Origin: Variovorax paradoxus NBRC 15149
GTDB lineage: Bacteria; Pseudomonadota; Gammaproteobacteria; Burkholderiales; Burkholderiaceae_C
DNA: 64,000 nt
Reading direction: 5' to 3'
NCBI RefSeq assembly: GCF_001591365.1
Contig: NZ_BCUT01000002.1
Location: 806,001 to 870,000, forward strand
Of this stretch, positions 43,178 to 51,447 are shown piece after piece; within the stretch, counting starts at the first letter, position 1; every line of letters starts with the position of its first letter. Below the pieces are notes generated by a model, which saw nothing but the letters and a program-made list of their open reading frames with translations, made no database searches and was not told the origin of the DNA. Made by a program: the position numbers and the translations under genes.

Positions 43178-44014
43178 GTGCACCGCTGGGCGGACGTTCC
43201 AACGAAATCCATCTCCGCCGGCGGCGTGGATTTTGCGTACCGGGAGCTCGGCGCGCACCATGGCGGAACACCCGTGGTGTTTCTCGTGCACCTGGCGGCC
43301 GTCCTGGACAACTGGGACCCGCGCATCATGGACGGCATTGCGGCAAAGCACCACGTGGTCGCCTTCGACAACCGCGGCGTCGGCGCATCCAGCGGTTCGC
43401 CGTCCGATTCGGTGGAGCAGATGGCGAGCGACGCCATCGCCTTCATCGAGGCGATGGGCTTCGCGCAGGTCGACCTCTTCGGCCTGTCGATGGGCGGAAT
43501 GATCGCCCAGGAAATCGTGCTGAAGGTGCCGCAACTCGTACGCAAGATGATCCTTGCGGCCACCGGCCCCGCGGGCGGCGAGGGCATCAGCACGATGGCC
43601 AGGGTCGCGCACTGCGACCTGCTGCGGGGTCTTCTCACCGGCCAGGATCCGAAGCAGTTCCTTTTCTTCACGCGCACGCCGGGCGGCATCGAAGCCGGCA
43701 AGGCCTTTCTCGCACGGTTGAAGGAACGCTCCGAAAACCGCGACAAGGAGATCACGATCTCCGCGTACCTGGCGCAATTGCGGGCGGTGAAGGCCTGGGG
43801 CCGCAAGCAGCCCGCCGATCTTTCGGTGGTCAGGCAGCCCGCGCTCATCGTCAACGGGGACGACGACCGGATGGTCCCGACCGCGAACTCGCACGAGCTG
43901 GCGTGGCGGCTTCCGAACAGCACGCTGATCATCTACCCCGATGCCGGCCACGGTGGCGTGTTCCAGTTCCATGCCGACTTCGTGCCCAAGGCGATCGAGT
44001 TCCTGGATCGATAG
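43178..44014 (+). CDS. Alpha/beta hydrolase
   Basis: A 278-residue alpha/beta-fold hydrolase of the RsbQ/BioH-like kind. FDNRGVGASSG and the nucleophile elbow GLSMGGM (Ser) are clear, with D in NGDDDRMVP and H in DAGHGGVFQ completing the triad. The GTG start directly follows the stop of the SDR gene (TGA-GTG), which indicates coupling. The oxyanion region reads VHLAAVLDNWD. Last gene of the operon. Confidence 0.9.
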   Translation: MHRWADVPTKSISAGGVDFAYRELGAHHGGTPVVFLVHLAAVLDNWDPRIMDGIAAKHHVVAFDNRGVGASSGSPSDSVEQMASDAIAFIEAMGFAQVDLFGLSMGGMIAQEIVLKVPQLVRKMILAATGPAGGEGISTMARVAHCDLLRGLLTGQDPKQFLFFTRTPGGIEAGKAFLARLKERSENRDKEITISAYLAQLRAVKAWGRKQPADLSVVRQPALIVNGDDDRMVPTANSHELAWRLPNSTLIIYPDAGHGGVFQFHADFVPKAIEFLDR

Positions 44015-44046
44015 TATTTCGAGGACGGCTGCGCTTGTTGGCCGCT

Positions 44047-44142
44047 TACCCATCTCATGGGTATTCGTAAAATTACCCATGTGATGGGTTTTTGACAAAT
44101 ACCCATGATATAGGTAATCTCAGGATACCAATCTCATTGGTA
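44047..44142 (+). promoter_or_regulatory. hipBA promoter with four evenly spaced operators
   Basis: Four dyads of the form TACC(C/A)AT-N3-AT(G/T)GGTA lie at 44047-44063, 44074-44090, 44100-44116 (right arm ATAGGTA) and 44126-44142. Their centres are 27, 26 and 26 bp apart, about 2.5 helical turns. A TTGACA -35 (44092-44097) sits between the second and third, with a weak -10 TAATCT (44115-44120). HipB dimers are expected to bind these sites for autorepression. Confidence 0.85.
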
Positions 44143-44147
44143 TTCAC

Positions 44148-44405
44148 ATGCAGCAAGTCCTTTCGGTTCCCTCCCAGCTCGGCGCGCTGCTCAAGGCCGC
44201 GCGCAAGGAAGCGGGCATTTCGCAGGTCAGGCTGGCCGAACGGCTTGGCATCAGCCAGAGCCGGATGTCCCACATGGAGCTCAACCCGGGCTCGCTGAAC
44301 CTGGAGCAGCTGCTGGCCATCTTCGGCGTGCTGGGCCTCGAGATGGTGGTGGGCTCCAAGAGGCTCGCGCCCACCGGCAGCCAGGCACCTTCCCAGGAGT
44401 GGTGA
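44148..44405 (+). CDS. hipB: HipB-like antitoxin and repressor
   Basis: An 85-residue XRE protein with a single HTH (LGALLKAARKEAGISQVRLAERLGISQSRMSHMELNPG), the size and layout of HipB. It would bind the HipA kinase and the four upstream operators. The last residues (GSQAPSQEW) end in Trp, as in E. coli HipB. The stop overlaps the start region of hipA. No Shine-Dalgarno sequence is evident; the fourth operator ends 6 bp before the ATG. Confidence 0.9.
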   Translation: MQQVLSVPSQLGALLKAARKEAGISQVRLAERLGISQSRMSHMELNPGSLNLEQLLAIFGVLGLEMVVGSKRLAPTGSQAPSQEW

Positions 44406-44407
44406 GC

Positions 44408-45748
44408 ATGGCTCGCACACGGGGCCTGCAGGCACTGTCCATCTGGGCCAACGGTGAACGGGTCGGCAGCTGGCGCATCCCCGCGCACGGGGCGGACGAA
44501 CTGCGCTATGACGATGCCTGGGCCGATTCGCCCGCAGGGCGCCCGCTCTCGCTTTCATTGCCGCTGGTGCGCGGCTTCACCCACAAGGGCGCGGTCGTCA
44601 GCAACTACTTCGACAACCTGCTGCCGGACAGCCTGTCCATCCGCCAGCGCATCGCGAGCCGCTTCGGCACGCAGACGACGCAGGCCTTCGACCTGCTGCA
44701 GGCGATCGGCAGGGATTGCGTGGGCGCCATCCAGCTGCTGGGAGAGAACGCCAGCCCGGCCGATGTGCAACGCATCGAGGGCGAGCCGATGAGCGAAGCC
44801 GGCGTCGAGCGGCTGCTGCAGCAGACGGTCGATCCGGGCAGCTTCGCCGCGCAGGCGGTGCCTGGCGACGAGCTGCGCATCTCCCTGGCGGGCGCCCAGG
44901 AGAAAACCGCTCTTCTGTGGCACGAGGGCCAGTGGGTGCGCCCGCAGGGTTCGACCCCGACCACGCATATCCTGAAGTTGCCACTGGGCCTCGTCGGCCA
45001 TCGCAAGGCCGACTTCAGCACCTCGGTGGAGAACGAGTGGCTCTGCCTGAACATCCTCCAGGCGTACGGCGTTCCCGTTCCCCGCACCGCGATGCTCCGG
45101 TTCGGTTCGCAGAAGGTGCTGGCCGTCGAGCGCTTCGACCGCCGGCTGCATTCGTCCGGAAACTGGTGGCTGCGCCTGCCGCAGGAAGACTTCTGCCAGG
45201 CCCTCGGCAAGCCGTCGCACCTCAAATACGAAGCGGACGGCGGACCGGGAATGACCGACCTCGCCGACGTGCTGCGCAATTCGGTTAACGCAGAGGAAGA
45301 CCTGGCAACGCTCCTCACCGCACAGCTGCTCTTCTGGATGCTGGGCGCGCCCGACGGGCATGCCAAGAACTTCAGCATCGCCTGGCTCCCGATGGGCCGC
45401 TACAGGCTGACGCCCCTCTACGACGTGATGTCCATCTGGCCCCTGGAAGGCAACGGCCCGAACCAGTTCTCCAGGCACGAAGCCAAGCTCGCGATGGCCC
45501 TGTCCGGCAAGAACAGGCACTACCACTTCAAGACCATCGAGCGGCGCCACTTCAACGCCATGGCGCAGAAGTGCCACTACGGCCCGGATGCCGAGAACAT
45601 CATCCAGCGCGTGCTCGCGGCAACGCCAGGCGTGATCGACCGGATCGCTGCGCGCCTGCCTGCGCGGTTTCCGGCTGCGGTGTCGGGCCCGATCCTTGAA
45701 GGGCTCGCGCGCTCCGCGAGGGCGCTGAAGGGGATGCCGCCCGTCTAG
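44408..45748 (+). CDS. hipA: HipA-family toxin kinase
   Basis: A 446-residue HipA-type serine/threonine kinase, a toxin in which E. coli HipA phosphorylates glutamyl-tRNA synthetase. Domains: N-terminal Couple_hipA part (residues 1-120, LSLPLVRG, NYFDNLLPDS), SLAGAQEKTALL as the ATP-side loop, VERFDRR, then the catalytic GAPDGHAKNFSI and the metal site in LYDVMS. AGGAG lies 9 bp before the ATG at 44408; a GTG 6 bp earlier is possible. Pairs with hipB just upstream. Confidence 0.93.
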   Translation: MARTRGLQALSIWANGERVGSWRIPAHGADELRYDDAWADSPAGRPLSLSLPLVRGFTHKGAVVSNYFDNLLPDSLSIRQRIASRFGTQTTQAFDLLQAIGRDCVGAIQLLGENASPADVQRIEGEPMSEAGVERLLQQTVDPGSFAAQAVPGDELRISLAGAQEKTALLWHEGQWVRPQGSTPTTHILKLPLGLVGHRKADFSTSVENEWLCLNILQAYGVPVPRTAMLRFGSQKVLAVERFDRRLHSSGNWWLRLPQEDFCQALGKPSHLKYEADGGPGMTDLADVLRNSVNAEEDLATLLTAQLLFWMLGAPDGHAKNFSIAWLPMGRYRLTPLYDVMSIWPLEGNGPNQFSRHEAKLAMALSGKNRHYHFKTIERRHFNAMAQKCHYGPDAENIIQRVLAATPGVIDRIAARLPARFPAAVSGPILEGLARSARALKGMPPV

Positions 45749-45878
45749 GGAGGCAGCGCCCGCGCATGCCGGAATGCCCTGCAAAAAGTTCATCGGAAAT
45801 TCGCCGCAGCCTTACCGGCCCTTCACATGGCGCCTTCAGCATGGGGACTCCTGAATCCAACGACTCGAAGGAGTTGCA

Positions 45879-46160
45879 ATGAAGAAGTTGTCCCTCGCAT
45901 TGGCTGCGGCCGCCCTGCTCTCTCTGGCCGCCCTGAGTGCTCCTGCGCAAGCGCAGCCGCACCTTGGAGACCATGGCTATCGCCCGCATGTGGTCGTTGT
46001 TCCGCCACCCCCGCCGCGCCATGTCGTGCGGCACGGCTACGAGCACCGCCACGACCGCCACGACCGCCATGCCGGCTACCGCCACGCGCGCCGCGACAGC
46101 GACCGCGACGGCGTGCCCGACCGCTACGACCGCCGCCCCCACAATCCGTATCGGCGCTGA
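45879..46160 (+). CDS. Small His/Arg-rich exported protein with TSP3-like motif
   Basis: A 93-residue protein. Signal peptide about residues 1-25 (MKKLSLALAAAALLSLAALS, AQAQ). The mature part has VVVVPPPPPRHVVRHGYEHRH and repeated HDRHDRH, and finishes with DSDRDGVPDRYDRRPHNPYR, a thrombospondin-type-3-like calcium-loop pattern (D-x-D-x-D-G-x-x-D). AAGGAGTTGCA precedes the ATG. Metal binding is plausible; no family role is known. Confidence 0.83.
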   Translation: MKKLSLALAAAALLSLAALSAPAQAQPHLGDHGYRPHVVVVPPPPPRHVVRHGYEHRHDRHDRHAGYRHARRDSDRDGVPDRYDRRPHNPYRR

Positions 46161-46333
46161 GCGTAAGCACTTGCCGCTGGCGGCGCAACGACTGACACAT
46201 GGACTGGCGCGAGGACCGCTGGGGCAGAGCTTGCGAAGTCAAGCAAGAGCCGAAGCGAGGAGAGGTCAAGTGGAAGGACCGCGATCGCACTCGGGAGTCC
46301 GCGCTCTGAAATGAACCTCTTGCGCTGGACCGC

Positions 46334-46990
46334 TCAGCGCAGCAGCAGCTCGATGCAGCCGGCGAGCGGAACCTTCGGAACGTGATCGAGCCGCGCGCTG
46401 CTCGCAATGACGATCGCATGGTCCGCGCGCCCGGCCCGCGATGCGACGGCCTGCCACAGGCAGCCGATCGAGCGCGCGTCGAGCGCGCCTTCGGGTTCGT
46501 CGAGCAGCACCAATGGGCGGCCTGAGGCCAGCGCGGCCGCCAGCCCCACCTTGCGCTTCGATCCGGTGGAGAGCATGTACATCGGCTTCTCGATGTGCGG
46601 CGCCAATGAGAAACCCTCGACCAGCGCCTGCCACAGCGCCGCATCGAAGCCCGCGTCGCCTTCGCTCAGGGTGGCCGTGCACGCACGCGCGGTGAGCTGG
46701 TCGAAGGCTTCGGCGGCCGGGTCGCAGAAGAACACGTTGCGCCTGTAGGCCTCGGGCTCGGCGTCGAGCCGCACGCCCGCGAGCGTCAGCGTTCCGGAAG
46801 CCGAAGGCAGCGCGCCCGCGATCACGCGCAGCAGGGTCGACTTTCCGCTGCCCGTGTCGCCATGCAGCAGCGTGACGCCCTCGCCCAACGATGCGCACCA
46901 GCCGGTTGCGAGCGCGGGCTGGCCCGGATAGGAAAAGCCCAGGTCGTGGAGCTGGAGAATGGCGGGTGATGTCGGGGCGTTCATGTGCAT
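46334..46990 (-). CDS. ABC transporter ATP-binding protein without a partner permease
   Basis: A 218-residue ATPase. LHGDTGSGKSTLLRVIAG is Walker A, LSTGSKRKVGLAAALASG the signature region (LSTGS in place of LSGGQ), and PLVLLDEPEGALD Walker B. Short for the family, with a compact helical part. No permease or binding-protein gene is next to it. Start chosen at 46990 (MHMNAPTSP); 46984 is also possible. Confidence 0.85.
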   Translation of the reverse strand: MHMNAPTSPAILQLHDLGFSYPGQPALATGWCASLGEGVTLLHGDTGSGKSTLLRVIAGALPSASGTLTLAGVRLDAEPEAYRRNVFFCDPAAEAFDQLTARACTATLSEGDAGFDAALWQALVEGFSLAPHIEKPMYMLSTGSKRKVGLAAALASGRPLVLLDEPEGALDARSIGCLWQAVASRAGRADHAIVIASSARLDHVPKVPLAGCIELLLR

Positions 46991-47151
46991 GCGGAAGTCC
47001 TTGCCCGATTCTGCCTCGGCCCCAGGCCACCATTTTTCTTTCTCGGTAGATCCCAAGGCCGCTCAAAAGCCCTTGTACATCAAGGACTTAACCTGCCAAT
47101 GACGGCTCAAGCGGCATCACCGAATCTCACACAGTCTCGTTCTTGCGCGTA

Positions 47152-47294
47152 CCCCACGGTGTACCCCAGACTGCTATTCAACCGCAGCCGATCTTGGGTA
47201 CACCATGGGGCAACTCAGCGAGCTTCAGATCAAGGCGGCAGCGCCGCGGGGACAAGGGAATATCCGCTGGGTGGCCGCAGAATCCGGCCGCTGA
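47152..47294 (+). pseudogene. Tyrosine-integrase N-terminal remnant with inverted repeat
   Basis: An ATG at 47205 opens a 29-codon frame, MGQLSELQIKAAAPRGQ and on to GR-stop. The opening matches the start of phage-type tyrosine integrases with a DUF4102 arm (of the kind M-x-L-T-D-x-x-I-R-x-A-K-P). The rest of the gene is absent. Just upstream CCCCACGGTGTACCC (47152-47166) and GGGTACACCATGGGG (47196-47210) form an inverted repeat. GTGTACCC also recurs at 48498-48517, beyond the toxin-antitoxin genes. Confidence 0.45.
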
Positions 47295-47346
47295 ATGAAG
47301 GCGCCTGCTGACAAGAGTGCCATCTTCTTTCCGGCGCCCGTCAGTT

Positions 47347-47377
47347 GCGAATATTGCGTTTAGTGCGTATATTTCGC
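47347..47377 (+). promoter_or_regulatory. Dyad upstream of the HTH/PIN pair
   Basis: GCGAATAT and ATATTTCGC are imperfect inverted arms around TGCGTTTAGTGCGT, 41 bp before the antitoxin start. Autorepression by the antitoxin is the likely purpose. Confidence 0.5.
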
Positions 47378-47417
47378 TTGAGGCGCCGGCGTAGCGCCAG
47401 CTATGAAAGGACCCAGC

Positions 47418-47882
47418 ATGAACCAGATACTCGACCCCGCCAGCGAAATGGAAGCGGAAATGGCCGGTGCGGCGACGGCGTGCCTGGTTGCGGCCCTGGA
47501 TCACTCGAAGGCAAAAGCGATCAAAATAACCATCGAAGTGGACAGGGACGGCAAGGGCGAAGCCCCGGTGCTGCTCCTGCCTCCGCGTGCCTTGCACTTC
47601 CTTGCCGACGTGTTGCGCCAGATGGCCAAGCGCGAGCCGATGATGCTCGTCCCGCAGAAGCTGGAACTCACGACGCAGCAAGCTGCGGCACTCCTGAATG
47701 TGTCGCGTCCTTTCGTGATCAAGGAAATCGAGGCTGGCCGGCTGAAGTGCCGGCTGATCAACCGGCACCGCCGCATCGAGTTCGAAGAGCTCATGCGCTA
47801 CAAGGACGAGCAGAAGCAGCGGTCGGCCGGTGCCCTCAAACAATTGAACGACCTCTCCCAGGAGATGGGCGAGGAGCTGTGA
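47418..47882 (+). CDS. Excisionase-type HTH antitoxin
   Basis: A 154-residue protein. Residues 80-130 form a MerR/excisionase-type HTH (LELTTQQAAALLNVSRPFVIKEIEAGRLKCRLINRHRRIEFEELMRY). The N-terminal half (EAEMAGAATACLVAALDHSKAKAIKITIEV) is probably a dimer region. The start at 47418 follows AAGGA; an upstream ATG adds five residues. It is followed at once by a PIN-domain gene, a known antitoxin/toxin arrangement. Confidence 0.85.
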   Translation: MNQILDPASEMEAEMAGAATACLVAALDHSKAKAIKITIEVDRDGKGEAPVLLLPPRALHFLADVLRQMAKREPMMLVPQKLELTTQQAAALLNVSRPFVIKEIEAGRLKCRLINRHRRIEFEELMRYKDEQKQRSAGALKQLNDLSQEMGEEL

Positions 47883-48458
47883 GTGGCGGGAAGCGCCCGG
47901 TACACAGCCGTGCTCGACGCCAACGTCCTGTACCCGGCGTTGCTGCGCGACGTGCTGCTCAGCCTGGCCGACGCGGACCTCTATAGCGCGAAGTGGTCCG
48001 TCCACATCCGCGAGGAGTGGACGCGCAGCCTGCTGCGGGACCGGCCCGGCATGGGAGTCCAGGTTGCCGCTGCTGCGCAAGCCATGGAGGACGCCATTCC
48101 GGACTGCCTCGTCTCAGGTTACGAACACCTGATCGAGGGCTTGAAGCTCCCGGACCCTGATGACCGCCATGTGCTGGCGGCTGCAATCACTGGGCACGCG
48201 GATGCGATCGTGACGTGGAACGAGAAGGACTTTCCCAGGGAAGTGCTGGACCCGTTCGGCATCGAGGTACAGACCCCTGACGAATTCGTCCTCAACCAGC
48301 TGATGCTGGAGAAGCTCGCCGCCCTCGCGGCTTTGAAGCGAATGCGCGAGCGCTGGGCCCGGCCGCAGGTCGACGCGATCGCGTTGGTCGCGCTGCTCGA
48401 GAAGCGTGGGTTGCCACAGACTGCAGCGCACCTGCGCGATGTTGTGGCACTCATCTAG
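47883..48458 (+). CDS. PIN-domain ribonuclease toxin
   Basis: A 191-residue PIN protein. Acidic residues for metal binding are D12 in AVLDANVLYP, D in LPDPDDRHVLAAA and D in TWNEKDFP, the spacing of VapC-like nucleases. The extended C-terminus (about 50 residues) is helical. The GTG start follows the antitoxin stop directly (TGA-GTG). Neighbouring antitoxin and dyad support a type II toxin-antitoxin module that cleaves RNA. Confidence 0.88.
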   Translation: MAGSARYTAVLDANVLYPALLRDVLLSLADADLYSAKWSVHIREEWTRSLLRDRPGMGVQVAAAAQAMEDAIPDCLVSGYEHLIEGLKLPDPDDRHVLAAAITGHADAIVTWNEKDFPREVLDPFGIEVQTPDEFVLNQLMLEKLAALAALKRMRERWARPQVDAIALVALLEKRGLPQTAAHLRDVVALI

Positions 48459-48605
48459 TGTGATGCCTGAAACCTGGGGCTGCTTCCGGCAGTTTTGGTG
48501 TACCCAAACGTGTACCCGGCGGATAGGACGAATTGGTGAAAGCGAGTGCTGGTGCGGGTTGCAGGCGATTTAAAGAATCCGCCCCAGTTCCAACCCGCCT
48601 TCAGC

Positions 48606-49418
48606 TCAGATCAGGAACTTGCGGATGCGCGCCGACGCCAGGTCGATGGCGCTCACGCTCACCACGATGATCAGCATCACCGCGCAGGTCTCGGCGTACT
48701 GGAAGCCGCGAATGATTTCCCACAGCACCACGCCGATGCCGCCCGCGCCCACCATGCCCACCACGGAGGCCGAACGCACGTTCGATTCGAAGCGGTACAG
48801 CGCATACGAAATCCACAGCGGCATCACCTGCGGCAGCACGCCGTAGACGATCTCGTGCAGCGCGCTGGCGCCCGTGGAGCGGATGCCTTCCACCGGCTGC
48901 GGGTCGATGGCCTCCACCGCTTCGGCGAACAGCTTGGCCAGCACGCCGGTGGTGTGCACCCACAGCGCCAGCACGCCGGCGAAAGGGCCCAGGCCCACGG
49001 CCACCACGAACAGCATCGCGAACACCATCTCGTTGATGGCGCGGCAGCTGTCCATGAGGCGGCGCATCGGCTGGTAGATCCACCAGGGCACGATGTTGGC
49101 GGACGCCAGCAGCGCGAGCGGCACGGCGGTGACCACGGCCAGCGCCGTGCCCCACAGCGCGATCTGCAGCGTGACGACCATCTCCTGCAGGTACATGCGC
49201 CACTGCGTGAAATTCGGCGGAAAGAACTCGGCCGCGTAGGTGGCCATGTTGCCGGAATCGCGCCAGAGCTCGAACGGGCGCATGTCGGCGCCCTTCCAGG
49301 ACGCGGCCAGCAGGATCAGCAGGCCCGCCCACGCGAGCTGCCAGGCGAGGCTGCGCTTGGGAGCGGCTGAGGCCGCAGGCGCCACGCTCGGGCGGACGAT
49401 ATGGACCGTGGGTTGCAT
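48606..49418 (-). CDS. phnE: Phosphonate ABC transporter permease
   Basis: A 270-residue inner-membrane permease. The family EAA loop is present (STGASALHEIVYGVLPQVMPLWIS), with GMVGAGGIGVVLW and about six helices; LALLASANIVPWWIYQPMRRLMDSCRAINEMVFAML is typical of PhnE. ATG at 49418 chosen; the ORF continues to a GTG 9 bp earlier. It is the last gene of the minus-strand phnCDE unit. Confidence 0.92.
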   Translation of the reverse strand: MQPTVHIVRPSVAPAASAAPKRSLAWQLAWAGLLILLAASWKGADMRPFELWRDSGNMATYAAEFFPPNFTQWRMYLQEMVVTLQIALWGTALAVVTAVPLALLASANIVPWWIYQPMRRLMDSCRAINEMVFAMLFVVAVGLGPFAGVLALWVHTTGVLAKLFAEAVEAIDPQPVEGIRSTGASALHEIVYGVLPQVMPLWISYALYRFESNVRSASVVGMVGAGGIGVVLWEIIRGFQYAETCAVMLIIVVSVSAIDLASARIRKFLI

Positions 49419-49464
49419 GGCGGACACAGTGCGGCAGCAAAGGAGAGTGGCAGGCGGCGGGCGC

Positions 49465-50412
49465 TCAGTTCAGCGCGGCCAGCTTCTTGTCGATGTCGGC
49501 CAGCTTGGCCTTCTTGTCGGCATCGCCGAGCACGGCGTCGGCCTCGATCTTGGTGCGCTGGCCGAACAGGTCGAGCTGGCGGATCGGCAGCAGCTGCTTG
49601 TCGCTCGATTCCTTGAAGCCCGAGAGCTTCGAGATCTTCATGACGATCTCCTTCTCGCGCGGATCGGTCTTGGCGTAGTTGTAGAAGAAGTTGCGCAGCT
49701 TGGCCTTCGTGGCCTCGGGCAGGTCCTTGCGCATGACGAGCGGGTCGAGCGGAATCAGCGGCGAGGTCCAGACGATCTTGATGTCCTTGAACTTCTCGGG
49801 GAAGCGCTCCTTCACCTTCTCGAGGTTCTCGCTGTTGTTGGTGGCCACGTCGACCTGCTTGTTGGCCACGGCCAGCGCGTTGGTCTCGTGGTTGGCGCTG
49901 CGCGTCACCTTGAAGATCGATTTGGCGTCGAGCTTGTTCTGCGCGAAGACGTAGAAGCCCGGCACCAGGTAGCCCGAGGTCGAGTTGGGATCGCCGTTGC
50001 CGAAGCTCAGGTTCTTCGCGTTCTTGAGCACGTCGTCGAGCGTGTTGAGCGGGCTCTCGCGGTTGACGATCAGGTGCGAGTAGTAGCCCTGGGTGCCGTC
50101 GGCGTTGACCATCTGCGCGAACACCTCGCCGCCTGCGCGGTCGACCGCTTCCATCGCCGACTTGTTGCCGAACCAGCCGATGTGCACCTTGTTGAAGCGC
50201 ATGCCTTCGATGATGCCGGCGTAGTCGGGCGCGAAGAAGGCCGTGACCTTGAGGCCCGTCTGGCGGCTCATGTCGTCGATCAGCGGCTGCCAGTCGCCCT
50301 TGAGGTTCTGCGTCGCCTCGGTCGAGATGATGCCGAAGTTGATGTCCTGCGCGAGGGACGCGCCGGCAAGGCCGAGGCCCAGCACTGTGGCGGCAATGAG
50401 TTTCTTGATCAT
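49465..50412 (-). CDS. phnD: Phosphonate ABC transporter substrate-binding protein
   Basis: A 315-residue periplasmic protein: signal peptide about residues 1-21 (MIKKLIAATVLGLGLAGASLAQ), then INFGIISTEATQNLKGDWQPLIDDMSRQTGLKV and FFAPDYAGIIEGMRFNKVHIGWFGNKSAMEAV, the PhnD ligand cleft; NSTSGYLVPGFYVF is the phosphonate-binding Ser-Thr-Ser loop. Between phnC and phnE. Confidence 0.95.
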   Translation of the reverse strand: MIKKLIAATVLGLGLAGASLAQDINFGIISTEATQNLKGDWQPLIDDMSRQTGLKVTAFFAPDYAGIIEGMRFNKVHIGWFGNKSAMEAVDRAGGEVFAQMVNADGTQGYYSHLIVNRESPLNTLDDVLKNAKNLSFGNGDPNSTSGYLVPGFYVFAQNKLDAKSIFKVTRSANHETNALAVANKQVDVATNNSENLEKVKERFPEKFKDIKIVWTSPLIPLDPLVMRKDLPEATKAKLRNFFYNYAKTDPREKEIVMKISKLSGFKESSDKQLLPIRQLDLFGQRTKIEADAVLGDADKKAKLADIDKKLAALN

Positions 50413-50468
50413 GGATGGCTCCAGGGAAATTGAGGGATGGAAAAGAAGAAAGACGTGTTCTTCGCGGC

Positions 50469-51335
50469 CTATGCGGCTTGCGCGGCCCACGACACGGGAG
50501 CCGCCGGGTTCAGCACATGCACGTTGGCGCCTTCGGGCACAGCGGCCGGAGCGGCGGGCCGCAGCAGCTCGTCGGCCTGCACGCCGTACAGGTCGCGCAG
50601 CAGCGCGGGCGTGAGCGCCGAGGAAGGCCCGTCGAACACCACCTGGCCCTGGTTCAGCGCCACCACGCGGGGGCAGTACTTCATGGCGATGTCGACCTGG
50701 TGCAGCGACACGATGACGGTGCAGCCGTCCTCGCGGTTGATGCGCGCCAAAATCTCCATCACCTTGCGCGACGACTCGGGGTCGAGCGATGCAATGGGTT
50801 CGTCGGCCAGCACCACCTTGGCGCCCTGCACCAGCGTGCGCGCAATGGCCGCGCGCTGCTGCTGGCCGCCCGAGAGCGTGGAGGCGCGCTGCGCATGGCA
50901 GTCGGCAATGCCCACGCGCCCCAGGGCCTCCAGCGCCAGCGCGCGCTCCTGCGCCGTGAACATGCGCAGCCAACTGCGCCACCACGGCATGCGGTGCAGC
51001 GAGCCGACGAGCACGTTCACCAGCACCGGCAGCCGCGCCACCAGGTTGAACTGCTGGAACACGAAGCCGACCTGCGAGCGCACCTTGCGGATGTCGCGGT
51101 GGATGCGGCCGCCCTTCTGCACGCAGCAGCCGTCGATCTCGATGAGCGAATCGGTTGCGCCATCGGCGGCCACCAGGCCCGCCACGTGCCGCAGCAAGGT
51201 GGACTTGCCGGAGCCCGAGGCGCCGATCAACGCCACCATCTCGCCGCGGTTCACGGCCAGGTTGACGTCGCGCAGCGCATGCCGGCCGTTGGCGAAGTGC
51301 TTGTTCAGTTGATGGATGCGCAGGACACCGGTCAT
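50469..51335 (-). CDS. phnC: Phosphonate ABC transporter ATP-binding protein
   Basis: A 288-residue ATPase. GASGSGKSTLLRHVAGL is Walker A, TLSGGQQQRAAIARTLVQ the signature, VVLADEPIASLDPESS Walker B. FQQFNLVARLPVLVNVLVGSL is the PhnC Q-loop region. The ATG at 51335 is used; the frame also continues to a TTG. A TTGTCTAGACGA-type dyad lies 15 bp upstream, so the unit is likely under PhnF. The last 50 residues extend beyond the usual end. Confidence 0.94.
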   Translation of the reverse strand: MTGVLRIHQLNKHFANGRHALRDVNLAVNRGEMVALIGASGSGKSTLLRHVAGLVAADGATDSLIEIDGCCVQKGGRIHRDIRKVRSQVGFVFQQFNLVARLPVLVNVLVGSLHRMPWWRSWLRMFTAQERALALEALGRVGIADCHAQRASTLSGGQQQRAAIARTLVQGAKVVLADEPIASLDPESSRKVMEILARINREDGCTVIVSLHQVDIAMKYCPRVVALNQGQVVFDGPSSALTPALLRDLYGVQADELLRPAAPAAVPEGANVHVLNPAAPVSWAAQAA

Positions 51336-51349
51336 CTTGGATTCCAAAG

Positions 51350-51361
51350 TCGTCTAGACAA
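51350..51361 (-). promoter_or_regulatory. PhnF-type operator upstream of phnC
   Basis: TTGTCTAGACGA (minus strand) is a near-perfect 12-bp dyad, 15 bp before the phnC start. It matches the dyad before phnG (57262-57273) in all but two positions, so the transporter unit probably shares the control of the lyase unit. Confidence 0.75.
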
Positions 51362-51447
51362 GTGAAGTCTCGCGAGGCGTCGTGACATGCGCGCGACAGC
51401 TGCGCGACATTGCGGCGACAGCCACGGCCGCGCCCCGGATCGCACCC

